From Planctomycetota bacterium (GTDB lineage Bacteria; Planctomycetota; Planctomycetia; Planctomycetales; Planctomycetaceae): a stretch of 64,000 bases of DNA. Of the stretch, positions 1-9,095 are shown piece by piece (the stretch's first letter is position 1; each line of letters begins with the position of its first letter). The stretch is taken from the NCBI GenBank assembly GCA_018242525.1, contig JAFEBS010000063.1:30652-94651 (forward strand), in the 5' to 3' direction. The notes under the pieces are model-generated. The model did no database searches, was not told the origin of the DNA, and saw only the letters and a list, made by a program, of their open reading frames with translations. The translations under genes and the position numbers were made by a program.

Positions 1-281
1 TCGCGGCCGAGTTAGTCACGACCGGACTACGAGCCTGTCGAGCGGCGGGTTTTACCTGGGCCGTAGTCCTGGGAGATCCCCGATACTATTCGCGATTCGG
101 GTTCCTTCCGGGGCCCGATTTTGGACTGACTGATGAGTATGGCGGCGGCACGGCGTTTCAAGTGCTGGAACTCGCCCCAGGCAGTTTGCCGCGCAGTGCT
201 GGATTGGTGCGATATGCCCACGAATTCCAGTTTCTGACGGAGTCATCCAAGGCTGCGGTGACGTCAACCAAGAAAGGCTAA
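1..281 (+). CDS. GNAT-family N-acetyltransferase, C-terminal part (cut by window edge)
   Basis: The reading frame is open from the first bases (codons in phase with position 3) and ends with TAA at 279-281. About 92 residues are present. The motif VVLGDPRYYSRFGF followed by a Gly-rich EYGGG and a hydrophobic FQVLELAPGSL stretch is the usual C-terminal half of YhbS-like acetyltransferases, which transfer an acetyl group from acetyl-CoA to an amine. The acetyl-CoA-binding loop itself lies upstream of the window, so the substrate cannot be guessed. A 102-bp gap separates it from the next gene. Confidence 0.72.
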   Translation, partial: AAELVTTGLRACRAAGFTWAVVLGDPRYYSRFGFLPGPDFGLTDEYGGGTAFQVLELAPGSLPRSAGLVRYAHEFQFLTESSKAAVTSTKKG

Positions 282-383
282 TCGCGTTCTTACAAGGAAA
301 ACATCACTCGTCCGAATGCATGAGTATCGTTATTTACGACGGAAGAAACGCCTGCGTCAGATCGCGAAATCCCGAGATTTTTC

Positions 384-758
384 ATGCCATCCAGTCCGCG
401 CATCCCTGAACTGATTATTGATCCAGCAAAACATGCTCGGATTGAACAACTGATGCAGATCGCAGAACTCATGGACGGTCAGTTCACTCTCCCCGGCACG
501 GACATTCAGTTTGGCTTCGATGCAATCATCGGCCTGGTTCCGGGGATCGGCGATTTGGTCAGTGGGGCGATCTCCCTCTGGCTGATTAAGGAAGCGAGGC
601 GATTGGGAGTTCCGCGGTGGTTGGTCGCCCGCATGGTTTGGAATGTGGCGGTCGATGTGACGATCGGTGCGGTCCCCGTGGCTGGCGATGCATTTGATTT
701 CGCGTGGAAGGCAAATCGAAAAAACATGGAATTGTTGCGCCGGCATTTCACGAAGTAA
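384..758 (+). CDS. DUF4112 domain-containing small membrane protein
   Basis: The 124-residue protein has the DUF4112 pattern: an N-terminal helix (about 10-35), then FGFDAIIGLVPGIGD (about 43-57), a hydrophobic helix ending SLWLIKEARR, and a second amphipathic helix with VPVAGDAFDFAWKANRKN near the C terminus. Proteins of this family are small, probably membrane-embedded, and of unknown function. It starts at an ATG and ends 33 bp before the histidine kinase gene, so the two may be co-transcribed. No catalytic residues can be assigned. Confidence 0.8.
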   Translation: MPSSPRIPELIIDPAKHARIEQLMQIAELMDGQFTLPGTDIQFGFDAIIGLVPGIGDLVSGAISLWLIKEARRLGVPRWLVARMVWNVAVDVTIGAVPVAGDAFDFAWKANRKNMELLRRHFTK

Positions 759-791
759 TTGTCAGGTCCAGAATGATTTAGAGCCGTACTG

Positions 792-2207
792 ATGAATCAG
801 GCATCTTCCGCAGCGTATTCCGATTTCGACTGGCAGTTGGCTGTCCAGGCCATCACCGTTCGAATCCGCTGGTTCGGCATCTGTGTTGGATACGGTCTGG
901 TCAACCTGATCGGTGGCGGCGAGGCCTCCAATCGCAGTGCTCTGGACGCGATCCTGGTTCTGGGGGCGATTTATGCCCTGTTCGACACCTATTACAGCCT
1001 GCACGGTCGGGTGTTTCTCAGCAAGTGGCCGCTGTTCGTATCGCTGATGGAAGCCACCTTTATTGGCTTCCTGTGCTATTTCGACGGCGGTGTTCTGAGC
1101 GCATTCCGTTTCTATTACTTTCTGTCATTGCTCGTCTGTGCCATTCGATACGCGCCGGCGATCACCTGGGCGACGCTGGGCATGCATGTCATCAGCTATG
1201 CCACGGTGTCCGGCGGTCTGGCGCATCGCAACCGGGACGAAATTGCCGCCTTGATCCTGACGCCCATCTTCATGGGTTGGGTGACGTGGGCCAGTACTTC
1301 CTTGATCGGACTTCTGAAATGGGCCAGTTCCCGCCTGGGGCAATTGAACGGCGAACTGCAGGAAAATCAACGACTGTTGGAACATCGCATCCTGGAACGG
1401 ACCTCGCAACTGCAGGAGTCACAGGCGATGATTGTCCAGCAGGAAAAGCAGGCGGCGTTCGGTTTGCTGGCGGCCGGGATTGCGCACGAAGTCGGCAATC
1501 CGCTGGCCGCGATCAGTTCCCTGGTTCAACTGCTGAACCGGCGGAATATCGAGGCGGAAACTCGAGAAAAACTGCAACTGGTCGATGATCAGTTGCGACG
1601 GATCCAGCGAACATTGCGCGAACTGGTCGACTTCAGCCGTCCCGTGGTTCATGAACGAACCCGCTGCGACCTGCATGCGACGCTGGACGCCGCCCTCAGC
1701 ATCGCCAAGTACTACAAACGGAAGAAGGGGAAACAGATCATCACGCGGTATGTCGAGGGACTGTCCCCTTTGATGATCGTACGTGATCAACTGGTTCAAG
1801 TATTCCTCAACCTGATCCTGAACGCGATGGACGCCACCGAAGAGGGCGGAACGATTGAAATCCAGACTGCAATTGTCGGGAATGAATTGCGGATCGACAT
1901 TCGCGATGACGGCCAGGGGATTTCCAGCGAATATCGCGAACGAATCTTCACTCCGTACTTCACGACCAAGGAAACCGGGACCGGCCTGGGACTGTTTGTC
2001 TGCCGGAACATCGTTGAGCAAAACGAGGGACGGATCGAACTGTCCGACACGTCTCCCGCAGGAACCACGTTTACAGTCTGGTTGAATCTGGCCAAACAGG
2101 GCGCGGAACGACATGATACTCAAGCGAAATCAATCGGGGCGGACAGCCCCCCGGTGCCGACGCCGGTTGGATCTGAGGAGACGCCGGAAGCTGTTCGGCT
2201 GAATTGA
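792..2207 (+). CDS. Membrane-bound sensor histidine kinase
   Basis: The 471-residue protein has about six hydrophobic segments in its first 180 residues, a short coiled linker (about 185-215), then a HisKA domain with H-box GIAHEVGNPLAAISSL. The HATPase domain follows, with N box LNLILNAMDAT, G1 DIRDDGQGI and G2 TGTGLGLF. The kinase should autophosphorylate the H-box histidine and pass phosphate to a regulator. The gene for an NtrC-type regulator begins 53 bp downstream on the same strand, so they form a cognate pair. The sensing region has no recognisable extracellular domain, suggesting it senses within or near the membrane. The C terminus carries a Pro-rich tail. Confidence 0.92.
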   Translation: MNQASSAAYSDFDWQLAVQAITVRIRWFGICVGYGLVNLIGGGEASNRSALDAILVLGAIYALFDTYYSLHGRVFLSKWPLFVSLMEATFIGFLCYFDGGVLSAFRFYYFLSLLVCAIRYAPAITWATLGMHVISYATVSGGLAHRNRDEIAALILTPIFMGWVTWASTSLIGLLKWASSRLGQLNGELQENQRLLEHRILERTSQLQESQAMIVQQEKQAAFGLLAAGIAHEVGNPLAAISSLVQLLNRRNIEAETREKLQLVDDQLRRIQRTLRELVDFSRPVVHERTRCDLHATLDAALSIAKYYKRKKGKQIITRYVEGLSPLMIVRDQLVQVFLNLILNAMDATEEGGTIEIQTAIVGNELRIDIRDDGQGISSEYRERIFTPYFTTKETGTGLGLFVCRNIVEQNEGRIELSDTSPAGTTFTVWLNLAKQGAERHDTQAKSIGADSPPVPTPVGSEETPEAVRLN

Positions 2208-2260
2208 GACGAAACGGTATTCCTTTCCATGTTCTGCAACACAGGTAATTCGACGCTGCC

Positions 2261-3607
2261 ATGCCCCGTTCAGTCTTGATCGTTGAAGACGAAGAAATCA
2301 TCCGCACATCGCTGGGGGAATTCCTCACCGACGAAGGTTACGACGTCGTGACCGCGGGCAATATTGCCGCGGCTCTGCAACACGCTCGGCTGCGGGATTT
2401 TCAGGTTGCGGTCTGCGATGTGCAGCTGCCCGACGGGGACGGACTGGCCCTGCTGCGGCGCCTGCAACAGCTCAACCCCAGCGTTTCCGGGCTGATCATT
2501 ACAGCTTATGCGACGGTCGAAAACGCGGTCGAGGCATTCCAGTCGGGGGCCTTCGATTACCTGGTCAAACCGGTGATCTTCGACGACCTGTCCAACAAAT
2601 TGAAGCGGCTGTTTCAATACCGTGAACTGACTCTGGAAAACCAATTGCTGCGCCGCGAGCTGGCTCGCCGGGAGCACGGCGAATCCATGATCGGATCCAG
2701 CATTGCCCTGCGCGCCGTTCAGGATGCTGTACGACGCGTCGCGGCCACGAATTCCAATGCGTTGCTTGTCGGCGAATCCGGAACGGGCAAGGAATTGTTC
2801 GCCCGCACGATCCACAAGTGGGGACCCAAACAGCACGAAAACTTCGTCGCTGTGAATTGCTCTGCCCGGCCGGGCGAGTTGCTCGAGGCCCAGATGTTCG
2901 GCGCGAAGGCAGGTTCGCTGCCGGGCGTCAATGAAGATCTGCCAGGCTGCTTTCGGACGGTCGACCGCGGGACCGTCTATCTGGATGAAGTCTCGCAACT
3001 GCCGCTGGCGACCCAGGACAAGCTGCTGCGCGCGATCGAATACCAGGAATTCACCCCGCTCGGAACCACCAAGCCACTGAAAACGCACGCTCGGATCATC
3101 GCGGCGACGACAAAGGACTTGTCCGTCGAAGTCGCTGAAGGACGTTTCCAGGAAGACCTGTTCTACCGCCTGGATGGAATGAAGATCCGCATTCCGCCAC
3201 TGCGCGAGCGGCTGGATGACATCCCGGAACTGGTCGAATTCTTCATTGCCAAACACAGCCGGGCAATGGGGCAGAAGGTGACTGCCGCAACCAGCGAAAC
3301 GATCCGGACGCTGATGTCGGCCCCCTGGAAGGGAAACGTCCGTCAGCTCGACAACGCCATCGAACGGGCTGTGATGATGTGCGACGGTTCCCAGATCCGC
3401 CCCAATGATCTGCCGCCCGATCTGCGCGGTGCCGATCAACCGCTCCCAGACACCGACGACCTGCGGTCTGCCCTGCGACATTACGAACGGCTGCACATCC
3501 TGCGGGTCCTCAATCAGTGGCCTGACAAGCGAGAAGCCGCCAAGCGCTTGAAACTAGGTCTCTCAAGCCTCTATCGAAAAATCGAAGAACTCGGGATCGA
3601 TCTCTGA
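2261..3607 (+). CDS. NtrC-type response regulator with degenerate sigma54-contact loop
   Basis: The 448-residue protein has a receiver domain (about 1-120; VEDEE acidic pocket at 9-13, phospho-acceptor Asp53 in CDVQLPDGDG), an AAA+ domain (about 143-375) and a C-terminal Fis-type helix-turn-helix (REAAKRLKLGLSSLYRKI). Walker A GESGTGKE (171-178) and Walker B TVYLDE are intact. The loop that should read GAFTGA reads GSLPGV at residues 218-223. The GAFTGA threonine contacts sigma54 in this family, so the protein probably binds DNA and ATP but does not activate sigma54 promoters in the usual way. It is the likely partner of the upstream kinase. Confidence 0.92.
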   Translation: MPRSVLIVEDEEIIRTSLGEFLTDEGYDVVTAGNIAAALQHARLRDFQVAVCDVQLPDGDGLALLRRLQQLNPSVSGLIITAYATVENAVEAFQSGAFDYLVKPVIFDDLSNKLKRLFQYRELTLENQLLRRELARREHGESMIGSSIALRAVQDAVRRVAATNSNALLVGESGTGKELFARTIHKWGPKQHENFVAVNCSARPGELLEAQMFGAKAGSLPGVNEDLPGCFRTVDRGTVYLDEVSQLPLATQDKLLRAIEYQEFTPLGTTKPLKTHARIIAATTKDLSVEVAEGRFQEDLFYRLDGMKIRIPPLRERLDDIPELVEFFIAKHSRAMGQKVTAATSETIRTLMSAPWKGNVRQLDNAIERAVMMCDGSQIRPNDLPPDLRGADQPLPDTDDLRSALRHYERLHILRVLNQWPDKREAAKRLKLGLSSLYRKIEELGIDL

Positions 3608-3837
3608 CGCCAGAGCGTTTCCACATGCCGGGGCCGGCCTGAATGATCACAGTCGACCACGGATCACCCGGATATCACGGATAATCCAATGCCATCTGCG
3701 AGCCACCGCAATGGTCGCGAAGCAATGGTTTAATTCGTAATCCGAAGCACAAGCGGGGGGCGATATCTGGATCATTGCGATACGCCCTCGACTCGGTATT
3801 GGGGCTGGCGTGAAAGCAGCAAGAAATCCAGTCAACG

Positions 3838-3861
3838 AAAAAAGCCCGGCAATTGCCGGGC
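3838..3861 (-). terminator. Intrinsic terminator of the ribosomal operon
   Basis: On the minus strand a GCCCGGC stem, AATT loop and GCCGGGC stem are followed directly by six T residues. It lies 33 bp past the rplQ stop codon. The rest of the 286-bp gap between the response regulator and rplQ shows no gene. Confidence 0.9.
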
Positions 3862-3893
3862 TTCGGAGTCCTGTGTTCAATCCGCGCTTCGGA

Positions 3894-4460
3894 TTATTGT
3901 TCCACCTTGATCGCCGCCGGGCGGCGAGTCTTGGTGCGGTCGCGATCGCCGACGAACTCAATGATGGCGAGCTTGCCGCCGTCACCCAGACGCACGCGGG
4001 CCAGGCGGACAATGCGAGTATAGCCCCCCGGTCGTGACCGGAACTTGGGACCCAGTTCACTAAACAGCGTGTTGACAGCCGTCTGCGACCGCAAGGCCGC
4101 AAATGCCCGGCGACGCAAAGCCACAGCCGGAGCAATCGCCCGGTTCCACTGCTGCCAGCGGTCAGACTTGCGCCATTCCTTCCACTCGGGCGTATTGCGT
4201 ACGGCCGAGGTGGCGAATTGCTCTGCCGCTTCCACGTGAACCAGCGACCGCTTGGCCAGTGTCACCAGCTTCTCGACCACCGGACGAAGTTCTTTCGCCT
4301 TTTCGACGGTCGTTTCGATCCTGCCGGAGACCTTGGCCGTACCGGGTTCGGCACCGGCCGGCACCACCGAGGTGATCAGGCTGCATGCCATGTTCCGAAA
4401 CATCGATCGCCGATGTGACGCGTTACGTCCGAGTTGCCGACCTGCCCGTTTGTGCCTCAT
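3894..4460 (-). CDS. rplQ: 50S ribosomal protein L17
   Basis: The protein starts MRHKRAGRQLGRNASHR, the standard L17 N terminus, and ends with RIVRLARVRLGDGGKLAIIEFV, the standard C-terminal strand. At 188 residues it is longer than the roughly 120-130 of most bacteria. The extra residues form a charged insertion (about 95-140) between the core and the last strand. ATG at 4460 is preferred to an in-frame TTG two codons upstream because the family begins MRH. It is the last gene of the operon and is followed by the terminator. Confidence 0.95.
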   Translation of the reverse strand: MRHKRAGRQLGRNASHRRSMFRNMACSLITSVVPAGAEPGTAKVSGRIETTVEKAKELRPVVEKLVTLAKRSLVHVEAAEQFATSAVRNTPEWKEWRKSDRWQQWNRAIAPAVALRRRAFAALRSQTAVNTLFSELGPKFRSRPGGYTRIVRLARVRLGDGGKLAIIEFVGDRDRTKTRRPAAIKVEQ

Positions 4461-4511
4461 CACCAATACTCGCTAACAGAAATTCCAATGGTCTCAGTAA
4501 TCGTCACTTCT

Positions 4512-5528
4512 TCAACGGCCATCGCGTTGCATGTACTGTGGCAGTCGCATGCCCAAACGCAGACCGATCACCCCGAGTCGCTCGCGGACTTCCTGCAACG
4601 TCGTTTCGCCGAAGTTGCGGACCTGCAGCAATTGATCTTCCGTTCGCAGCACCAGGTCGCGAACTGAATTGATTCCTTCCGATTCCAGGCAGTTGGTCGC
4701 TCGGACGGAAAGGTTCAGCTCCGCCAGGCTTTGCCCCAGCTTTTCTTCAAGCTCAAGGTCAACCGGTGCATAACCGGTCGCGTCGATCATACTTCGCAAA
4801 CCGCCATCCGGCGACGTGACCGGGCCCGCCTCACGATAGGTGATGATCGGGTTCAAATGCTTCCGCAGAATCTTGGCGGATTCCACCAACGCATTGTCCG
4901 GCGAAATCGTCCCGTTGGTCCAGATCTCCAGGATCAACCGGTCATAGTTCGTGCGTTGTCCGACGCGTGTTTCTTCAATCTTGTATCGGACTCGCAGGAC
5001 GGGCGAATAGATCGCATCCAGCGGAATCACACCCAGTTCCGGCTCTTGCTCGTACTGCTCGGAAGCGGGAACGTATCCCCGCCCGTTTTCAATCTGCATT
5101 TCGAGCTGCAGTGAAACGTCGTCAGTCATCGTGGCAATGACCAAATCCTTGTTGAAGACTTCGATCTGATCGTCACAGACAATGTCTCCACCGGTGACGA
5201 CACCGCGTTCGGTCTTTTCGATCCGGACCGTGCGCGACGTGGCGCTGCGATTTTTGACGACCAGCGACTTGACGTTCAGGCAGATTTCGGTGACGTCTTC
5301 GACAATGCCTGGCAGGGCGGTGAACTCGTGCTGCACTCCCTGGATACGGACGCGGGTGACCGCGCTCCCTTCCAGGCTCGACAACAGGATCCGCCGCAGC
5401 GAGTTGCCAACGGTGGCACCGAAGCCACGCTCGAACGGTTCGATCGTGAACTTACCGTACGTGCCTGTGTTCTCCGAATCCGACACAACTCGATTCGGCA
5501 ATTCCAATCCGCGCCAGCGAATCCTCAT
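4512..5528 (-). CDS. rpoA: DNA-directed RNA polymerase subunit alpha
   Basis: The 338-residue protein has the alpha N-terminal dimerisation domain (FTIEPFERGFGATVGNSLRR near residue 30) and the C-terminal helix-hairpin-helix domain (LSVRATNCLESEGINSVRDLV near 270) that contacts promoter UP elements and activators. A GGGGGAG ribosome-binding site lies just upstream of the ATG. It directly follows rpsK; the rpsD gene usually found between them is absent. Its product assembles the RNA polymerase core in the cytoplasm. Confidence 0.98.
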   Translation of the reverse strand: MRIRWRGLELPNRVVSDSENTGTYGKFTIEPFERGFGATVGNSLRRILLSSLEGSAVTRVRIQGVQHEFTALPGIVEDVTEICLNVKSLVVKNRSATSRTVRIEKTERGVVTGGDIVCDDQIEVFNKDLVIATMTDDVSLQLEMQIENGRGYVPASEQYEQEPELGVIPLDAIYSPVLRVRYKIEETRVGQRTNYDRLILEIWTNGTISPDNALVESAKILRKHLNPIITYREAGPVTSPDGGLRSMIDATGYAPVDLELEEKLGQSLAELNLSVRATNCLESEGINSVRDLVLRTEDQLLQVRNFGETTLQEVRERLGVIGLRLGMRLPQYMQRDGR

Positions 5529-5586
5529 CTGCTCTCCCCCAAACCCGACAATTCTTCAGACGAACGTCCCAATCCACGCAATCCGA

Positions 5587-5967
5587 TCAAACGCGTCGCT
5601 TCTTCCGTGGTCGACATCCGTTGTGTGGCAGCGGAGTGACATCTTCGATGCCACGTACCTGCACACCATAGGACTGCAATCCAGTGATCGCGCTTTCGCG
5701 TCCCGACCCCGGACCTTTCACGCGAACTTCCAGTTCACGCATCCCAAACTTGGCAGCGCGTTCCGCACAGGTTTCCGACGCACGCTGTGCGGCGAATGGT
5801 GTGCTCTTCCGGCTGCCCTTAAATCCAACTGTTCCCGCCGTTGCCCAACACAGAACGTCTCCGTTCGTGTCGGTGATCGTGACCGTCGTGTTGTTGAACG
5901 TCGCCTTGATGTGCGCGATGCCCCGGGTGACGTTCCTGCGGATTCGCCGCTTCTTACCTTGTGCCAT
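5587..5967 (-). CDS. rpsK: 30S ribosomal protein S11
   Basis: The 126-residue protein has the S11 hallmarks: basic N terminus MAQGKKRRIRRNV, IAHIKATFNNTTVTITD, KGPGSGRESAI and the C-terminal HNGCRPRKKRRV. S11 forms part of the platform near the mRNA exit region. ATG at 5967 is chosen over an in-frame codon 18 bp upstream because the family begins about four residues before the KKR tract. It lies between rpsM and rpoA in the alpha part of the operon. Confidence 0.97.
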   Translation of the reverse strand: MAQGKKRRIRRNVTRGIAHIKATFNNTTVTITDTNGDVLCWATAGTVGFKGSRKSTPFAAQRASETCAERAAKFGMRELEVRVKGPGSGRESAITGLQSYGVQVRGIEDVTPLPHNGCRPRKKRRV

Positions 5968-6012
5968 GTTTCGTTTTCCCAACACCTCAGAACGAGATAT
6001 ACTTGCCAGCGT

Positions 6013-6399
6013 TTAGTGCTTCATGTCCTTCACGCCCTTCTTGCCCGCCACCGTCTTCTTCACACCCTTTCGGGTGCGTGCGTTCGTTCGCGTCCGTTGA
6101 CCGCGAACAGGCAGTCCGCGGCGATGACGCAGGCCGCGGTAGCTTTGAATGTCCTTCAATCGCATGACGTTCTGCTGGACCTGCCGTCGCAACTGTCCTT
6201 CGACTGTGTAGTCCTTGTCCAGGAGCGCCGAGATCCGGGCCAGAACGTCTTCGCTCATTTCGCGACTTTTCCGCTGCGGGTCGATCCCCACAGAATGGCA
6301 AATCTCGAAGGCCAAATGCGAACCGACTCCATACAAGTACTGCAACGCGATGTACGTTGGCTTGTCGTTCGGGATGTCAACGCCCTGGATACGTGGCAT
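6013..6399 (-). CDS. rpsM: 30S ribosomal protein S13
   Basis: The 128-residue protein begins MPRIQGVDIPNDKPTYIAL and ends with the basic tail found in S13 (GLRHRRGLPVRGQRTRTNAR then a Lys-rich extension). S13 sits in the head of the small subunit and contacts the P-site tRNA and the S19 protein. The ribosome-binding region contains GAGGGGA about 20 bp upstream and AGAAG next to the ATG. It follows rpmJ with a 124-bp gap. Confidence 0.97.
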   Translation of the reverse strand: MPRIQGVDIPNDKPTYIALQYLYGVGSHLAFEICHSVGIDPQRKSREMSEDVLARISALLDKDYTVEGQLRRQVQQNVMRLKDIQSYRGLRHRRGLPVRGQRTRTNARTRKGVKKTVAGKKGVKDMKH

Positions 6400-6523
6400 C
6401 TTCTAATCCGTCCCCTCTGAAACTTCCAAAAACAAAATCACCATCACAGTTCGTGGATGGTGCCTATGCCAACCCGCCCCCGTCCGCACGGCAGGGCGAT
6501 TACTCGCGGTACGCTCCGCCGGA

Positions 6524-6640
6524 CTAACCCTGGCGTTGCTTGTGACGAGCGTCGAGTGCGCAGATGACGTACACTCTACCCTTTCTGCGAACGACTTTAC
6601 AGCCATCACAGATCCGCTTCACACTTGACCTGACTTTCAC
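6524..6640 (-). CDS. rpmJ: 50S ribosomal protein L36 (zinc-binding form)
   Basis: A 38-residue protein read from a GTG start at 6640: VKVRSSVKRICDGCKVV, then RRKGRVYVICALDARHKQRQG. The CxxC, later Cys and His residues form the zinc-ribbon of C+ type L36. A GGGGAG ribosome-binding site lies about 8 bases upstream of the GTG. It sits between secY and rpsM, the normal place for rpmJ in the spc operon, although infA and map are missing here. A gene this short is easily missed by length-filtered gene calls. Confidence 0.93.
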   Translation of the reverse strand: MKVRSSVKRICDGCKVVRRKGRVYVICALDARHKQRQG

Positions 6641-6673
6641 GTCGACACTCCCCGATTAAATCCACCCAAACCC

Positions 6674-8047
6674 CTACTTCGTTTCACGATCCAGCAGGGT
6701 CGGAAGTCCACGCATGACCAACTGGCTGTCCAGCTTTGTGACCAGGTCGATGACCACCGAAACACAAATCAGCAAGCCGGTTCCGCCGAAGAAACTGGCC
6801 ACAAGATAATCCACACTCATCGAATTCACAACCACCGTCGGGATGATTGCCACCAGCGACAGGAACGCGGCTCCCACGAACGTCATTCGCAGCATCACCC
6901 GCTCCAAGTATTGAGCCGTTCGCGCTCCCGGACGATATCCGGGGACGAAGCTGCCGAAATCCTTCAGATTGTTCGCCATTTCCGTCGGATTGAATGTGAC
7001 TGCCGTCCAGAAGAAACAGAAGAAGTAAATCAGCCCGACGTAACATGTGTTGTAAAAGACTCCGCCGGGAGTCCTGAACGCGACGTCCGCCGCTGTAAAA
7101 ATCGTTCCCAGGACAGGAACACTCAATGTCACCTTGGCCAGCACGCCAAAAATCAGGGTTGGGAACATCAGCAGGCTCGAAGCGAAAATGATCGGCATCA
7201 CACCTGACTGATTGATCTTGATCGGCAGCGACTGGATCTGTCCACCCACCACCCGAGCACCGCGAACATGCTTCGCACTGTGAACGGGGATCTTCCGCTG
7301 TGCCTGGGTAATCATCACCACGCACACCACCACCACCAGAAACAAAATAATCAGCGTGACATAACGTTCGATACCCGTGGGACTTCCCAGTGCCATCCCG
7401 TTCTGCAGAACCGGCCAAACCAAGGATCGAACCGCTTCCGGCATCCGGGCCAGAATCCCCGCCATGATCAGCAGGCTGACCCCGTTCCCAATGCCAAACT
7501 CATCGATCTGCTCCCCAACCCACATCAGGAACACGCTGCCGGTCGTCATTGTGATCGCGGCTGAAATCTGCCAGATCAGACTGTAATCCGTTCCGACCTT
7601 GCCAAAATCAGCGAGAAAGGACGTGGATCCCATCGCGCGAACGTAAAAAAAGCTCTGGAAGATACAGATCACCACGGTCGCATACCGGGTATATTCATTG
7701 ATCTTTCGACGTCCGGCCTCGCCCTCTTTCTGCAATGCTTCCAGCGGCGGATAAACAGTCCCCAGCAACTGGAAGATAATCGAAGCCGAAATGTACGGCA
7801 TGATTCCCAGTCCGAAGATGGTCATCATGCCGATATTGGAAGCGGAGAACAGCGACAGCATTGCGACCATCCGGTCCAAGCCCTCACCGGCTCCTTGGTT
7901 CTTCATCGTTTCAGCCAGCGCTGATTGATCGACGTTGGGCAGAACCACCGAAAAGCCGAGCCGATAGACGCCCAACAGCAGCAACGTCAGGCCGATCTTG
8001 GCGCGTACTTCCGGGATGCGCAACAGCTGCATAAATGACGCGTACAC
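6674..8047 (-). CDS. secY: Protein translocase subunit SecY
   Basis: The roughly 457-residue protein has ten hydrophobic segments and begins LLRIPEVRAKIGLTLLLL, the SecY N-terminal helix. It also shows GIMPYISASIIFQLL, IKINQSGVMPIIFASSLLM (plug-proximal/TM7 region) and a cytoplasmic loop FVPGYRPGARTAQYLERV used in SecA and ribosome contact. SecY forms the protein-conducting channel of the inner membrane. The start is either GTG at 8047 or ATG at 8032; neither has a strong ribosome-binding site. The gene lies in the usual place after rplO. Confidence 0.96.
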   Translation of the reverse strand: MYASFMQLLRIPEVRAKIGLTLLLLGVYRLGFSVVLPNVDQSALAETMKNQGAGEGLDRMVAMLSLFSASNIGMMTIFGLGIMPYISASIIFQLLGTVYPPLEALQKEGEAGRRKINEYTRYATVVICIFQSFFYVRAMGSTSFLADFGKVGTDYSLIWQISAAITMTTGSVFLMWVGEQIDEFGIGNGVSLLIMAGILARMPEAVRSLVWPVLQNGMALGSPTGIERYVTLIILFLVVVVCVVMITQAQRKIPVHSAKHVRGARVVGGQIQSLPIKINQSGVMPIIFASSLLMFPTLIFGVLAKVTLSVPVLGTIFTAADVAFRTPGGVFYNTCYVGLIYFFCFFWTAVTFNPTEMANNLKDFGSFVPGYRPGARTAQYLERVMLRMTFVGAAFLSLVAIIPTVVVNSMSVDYLVASFFGGTGLLICVSVVIDLVTKLDSQLVMRGLPTLLDRETK

Positions 8048-8090
8048 GCTACACCCAGTCTAGACGGTTCTCTGGCAGTCCCAAAGAGAG

Positions 8091-8555
8091 CTATTCAACA
8101 CGGCCTTGTGTGACCACCTTGCCACCAGCCAGCTCCACAGATTTCCTGGCACCAACAGTGCATCCATCGACGACAACAGTCAAAGACTTCGTCAGCGCGG
8201 CAGCGCCAAGAAGCTTGACCGAGCTGCTGCCAGCCTTGCGCCGTGGCAACACTCCGCGTGCCCGCAGCTCCGCCACGGTGACGGTTTCGCCAGCGTTGAA
8301 CGCCTTTTCCAAGTCCGCGACATCGCAAACTTCCCACTCGGTGGCGAAGGCGTTGTTGTTGAAACCACGCTTGGCGATGCGACGTACGAGCGGCATCTGG
8401 CCCCCCTCGAACGTGATCCGGCTCTTATAACCAGACCGGCTTCCGGCACCCTTGTGTCCGCGACCGGACGTCTTACCATGACCGGATCCGATACCACGGC
8501 CCACGCGCTTGCGAGCCCTCGCCTTCGGTCCAGCGTTCAATTGATGGATCATCAT
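8091..8555 (-). CDS. rplO: 50S ribosomal protein L15
   Basis: The 154-residue protein has the L15 N terminus, rich in Gly and basic residues (KRVGRGIGSGHGKTSGRGHKG), followed by GYKSRITFEGGQMPLVRRIAKRGF and a globular C-terminal domain. It helps fold 23S rRNA during large-subunit assembly. The ATG overlaps the rpsE stop as ATGA, which couples their translation; rpmD, which usually separates these two genes, is absent. GGAGGT lies upstream of the start. Confidence 0.97.
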   Translation of the reverse strand: MMIHQLNAGPKARARKRVGRGIGSGHGKTSGRGHKGAGSRSGYKSRITFEGGQMPLVRRIAKRGFNNNAFATEWEVCDVADLEKAFNAGETVTVAELRARGVLPRRKAGSSSVKLLGAAALTKSLTVVVDGCTVGARKSVELAGGKVVTQGRVE

Positions 8556-9037
8556 CGTTCAGCACCTCCCCGAAGTCTGGCGACATCTGCCCGGTGCCGA
8601 AGCTGGCGAACTGCGTCAAACGCAGCCTTCACAACATTCAGTGGATTGCTGGATCCACGGCACTTTGTCAGCACATCTTTCATGCCAGCCGCTTCGGCGA
8701 TTGATCGGACCGCAGCGCCGGCGATAATTCCCGTACCGGCATTGGCCGGCATCAACATCACGGACGACGAACCGAAGCGGCCAATGACCGCATGCGGAAC
8801 CGTCCCGTTTTCAATCGCGACTTCATACATCCGCCGTCCGGCCGATTTGACGGCCTTTTCCACAGCCTGGGGGACTTCAACGCCCTTGCCATAGCCATAG
8901 CCGACCTTGCCGCGTCCATCGCCCACCACAACCAGTGCAGTAAAGCTGAAGCGGCGACCGCCTTTGACGACGCAGGCACAGCGTCGAATCTGTACGACTC
9001 GTTCAGGATATTCTTTTTGGTTTTGCTCAGCCGACAC
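8552..9037 (-). CDS. rpsE: 30S ribosomal protein S5
   Basis: The 161-residue protein carries the S5 double-stranded-RNA-binding domain (VVQIRRCACVVKGGRRFSF, then VVVGDGRGKVGYGYGKGVEV) and the C-terminal domain (MLMPANAGTGIIAGAAVRSI). S5 contributes to decoding accuracy and helicase activity at the mRNA entry tunnel. It follows rplR by 58 bp and overlaps rplO by 4 bp. Confidence 0.97.
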   Translation of the reverse strand: MSAEQNQKEYPERVVQIRRCACVVKGGRRFSFTALVVVGDGRGKVGYGYGKGVEVPQAVEKAVKSAGRRMYEVAIENGTVPHAVIGRFGSSSVMLMPANAGTGIIAGAAVRSIAEAAGMKDVLTKCRGSSNPLNVVKAAFDAVRQLRHRADVARLRGGAER

Positions 9038-9095
9038 CGGATCAACCCCTCATTGTGAATTCTCGACCACTCGATCACGCAAGTGACGATTTGCG

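Noticed and set aside
2261..3607. The idea that this NtrC-type regulator drives the sigma54 promoters of amt and the pilin-like gene
   Set aside because: Its sigma54-contact loop is degenerate, so it is an unlikely activator; another regulator outside the window is more likely.
5182..6420. 412-codon open frame on the plus strand over rpsM, rpsK and rpoA
   Set aside because: It is antisense to three well conserved genes and contains no family motif; high GC codon bias leaves such frames open.
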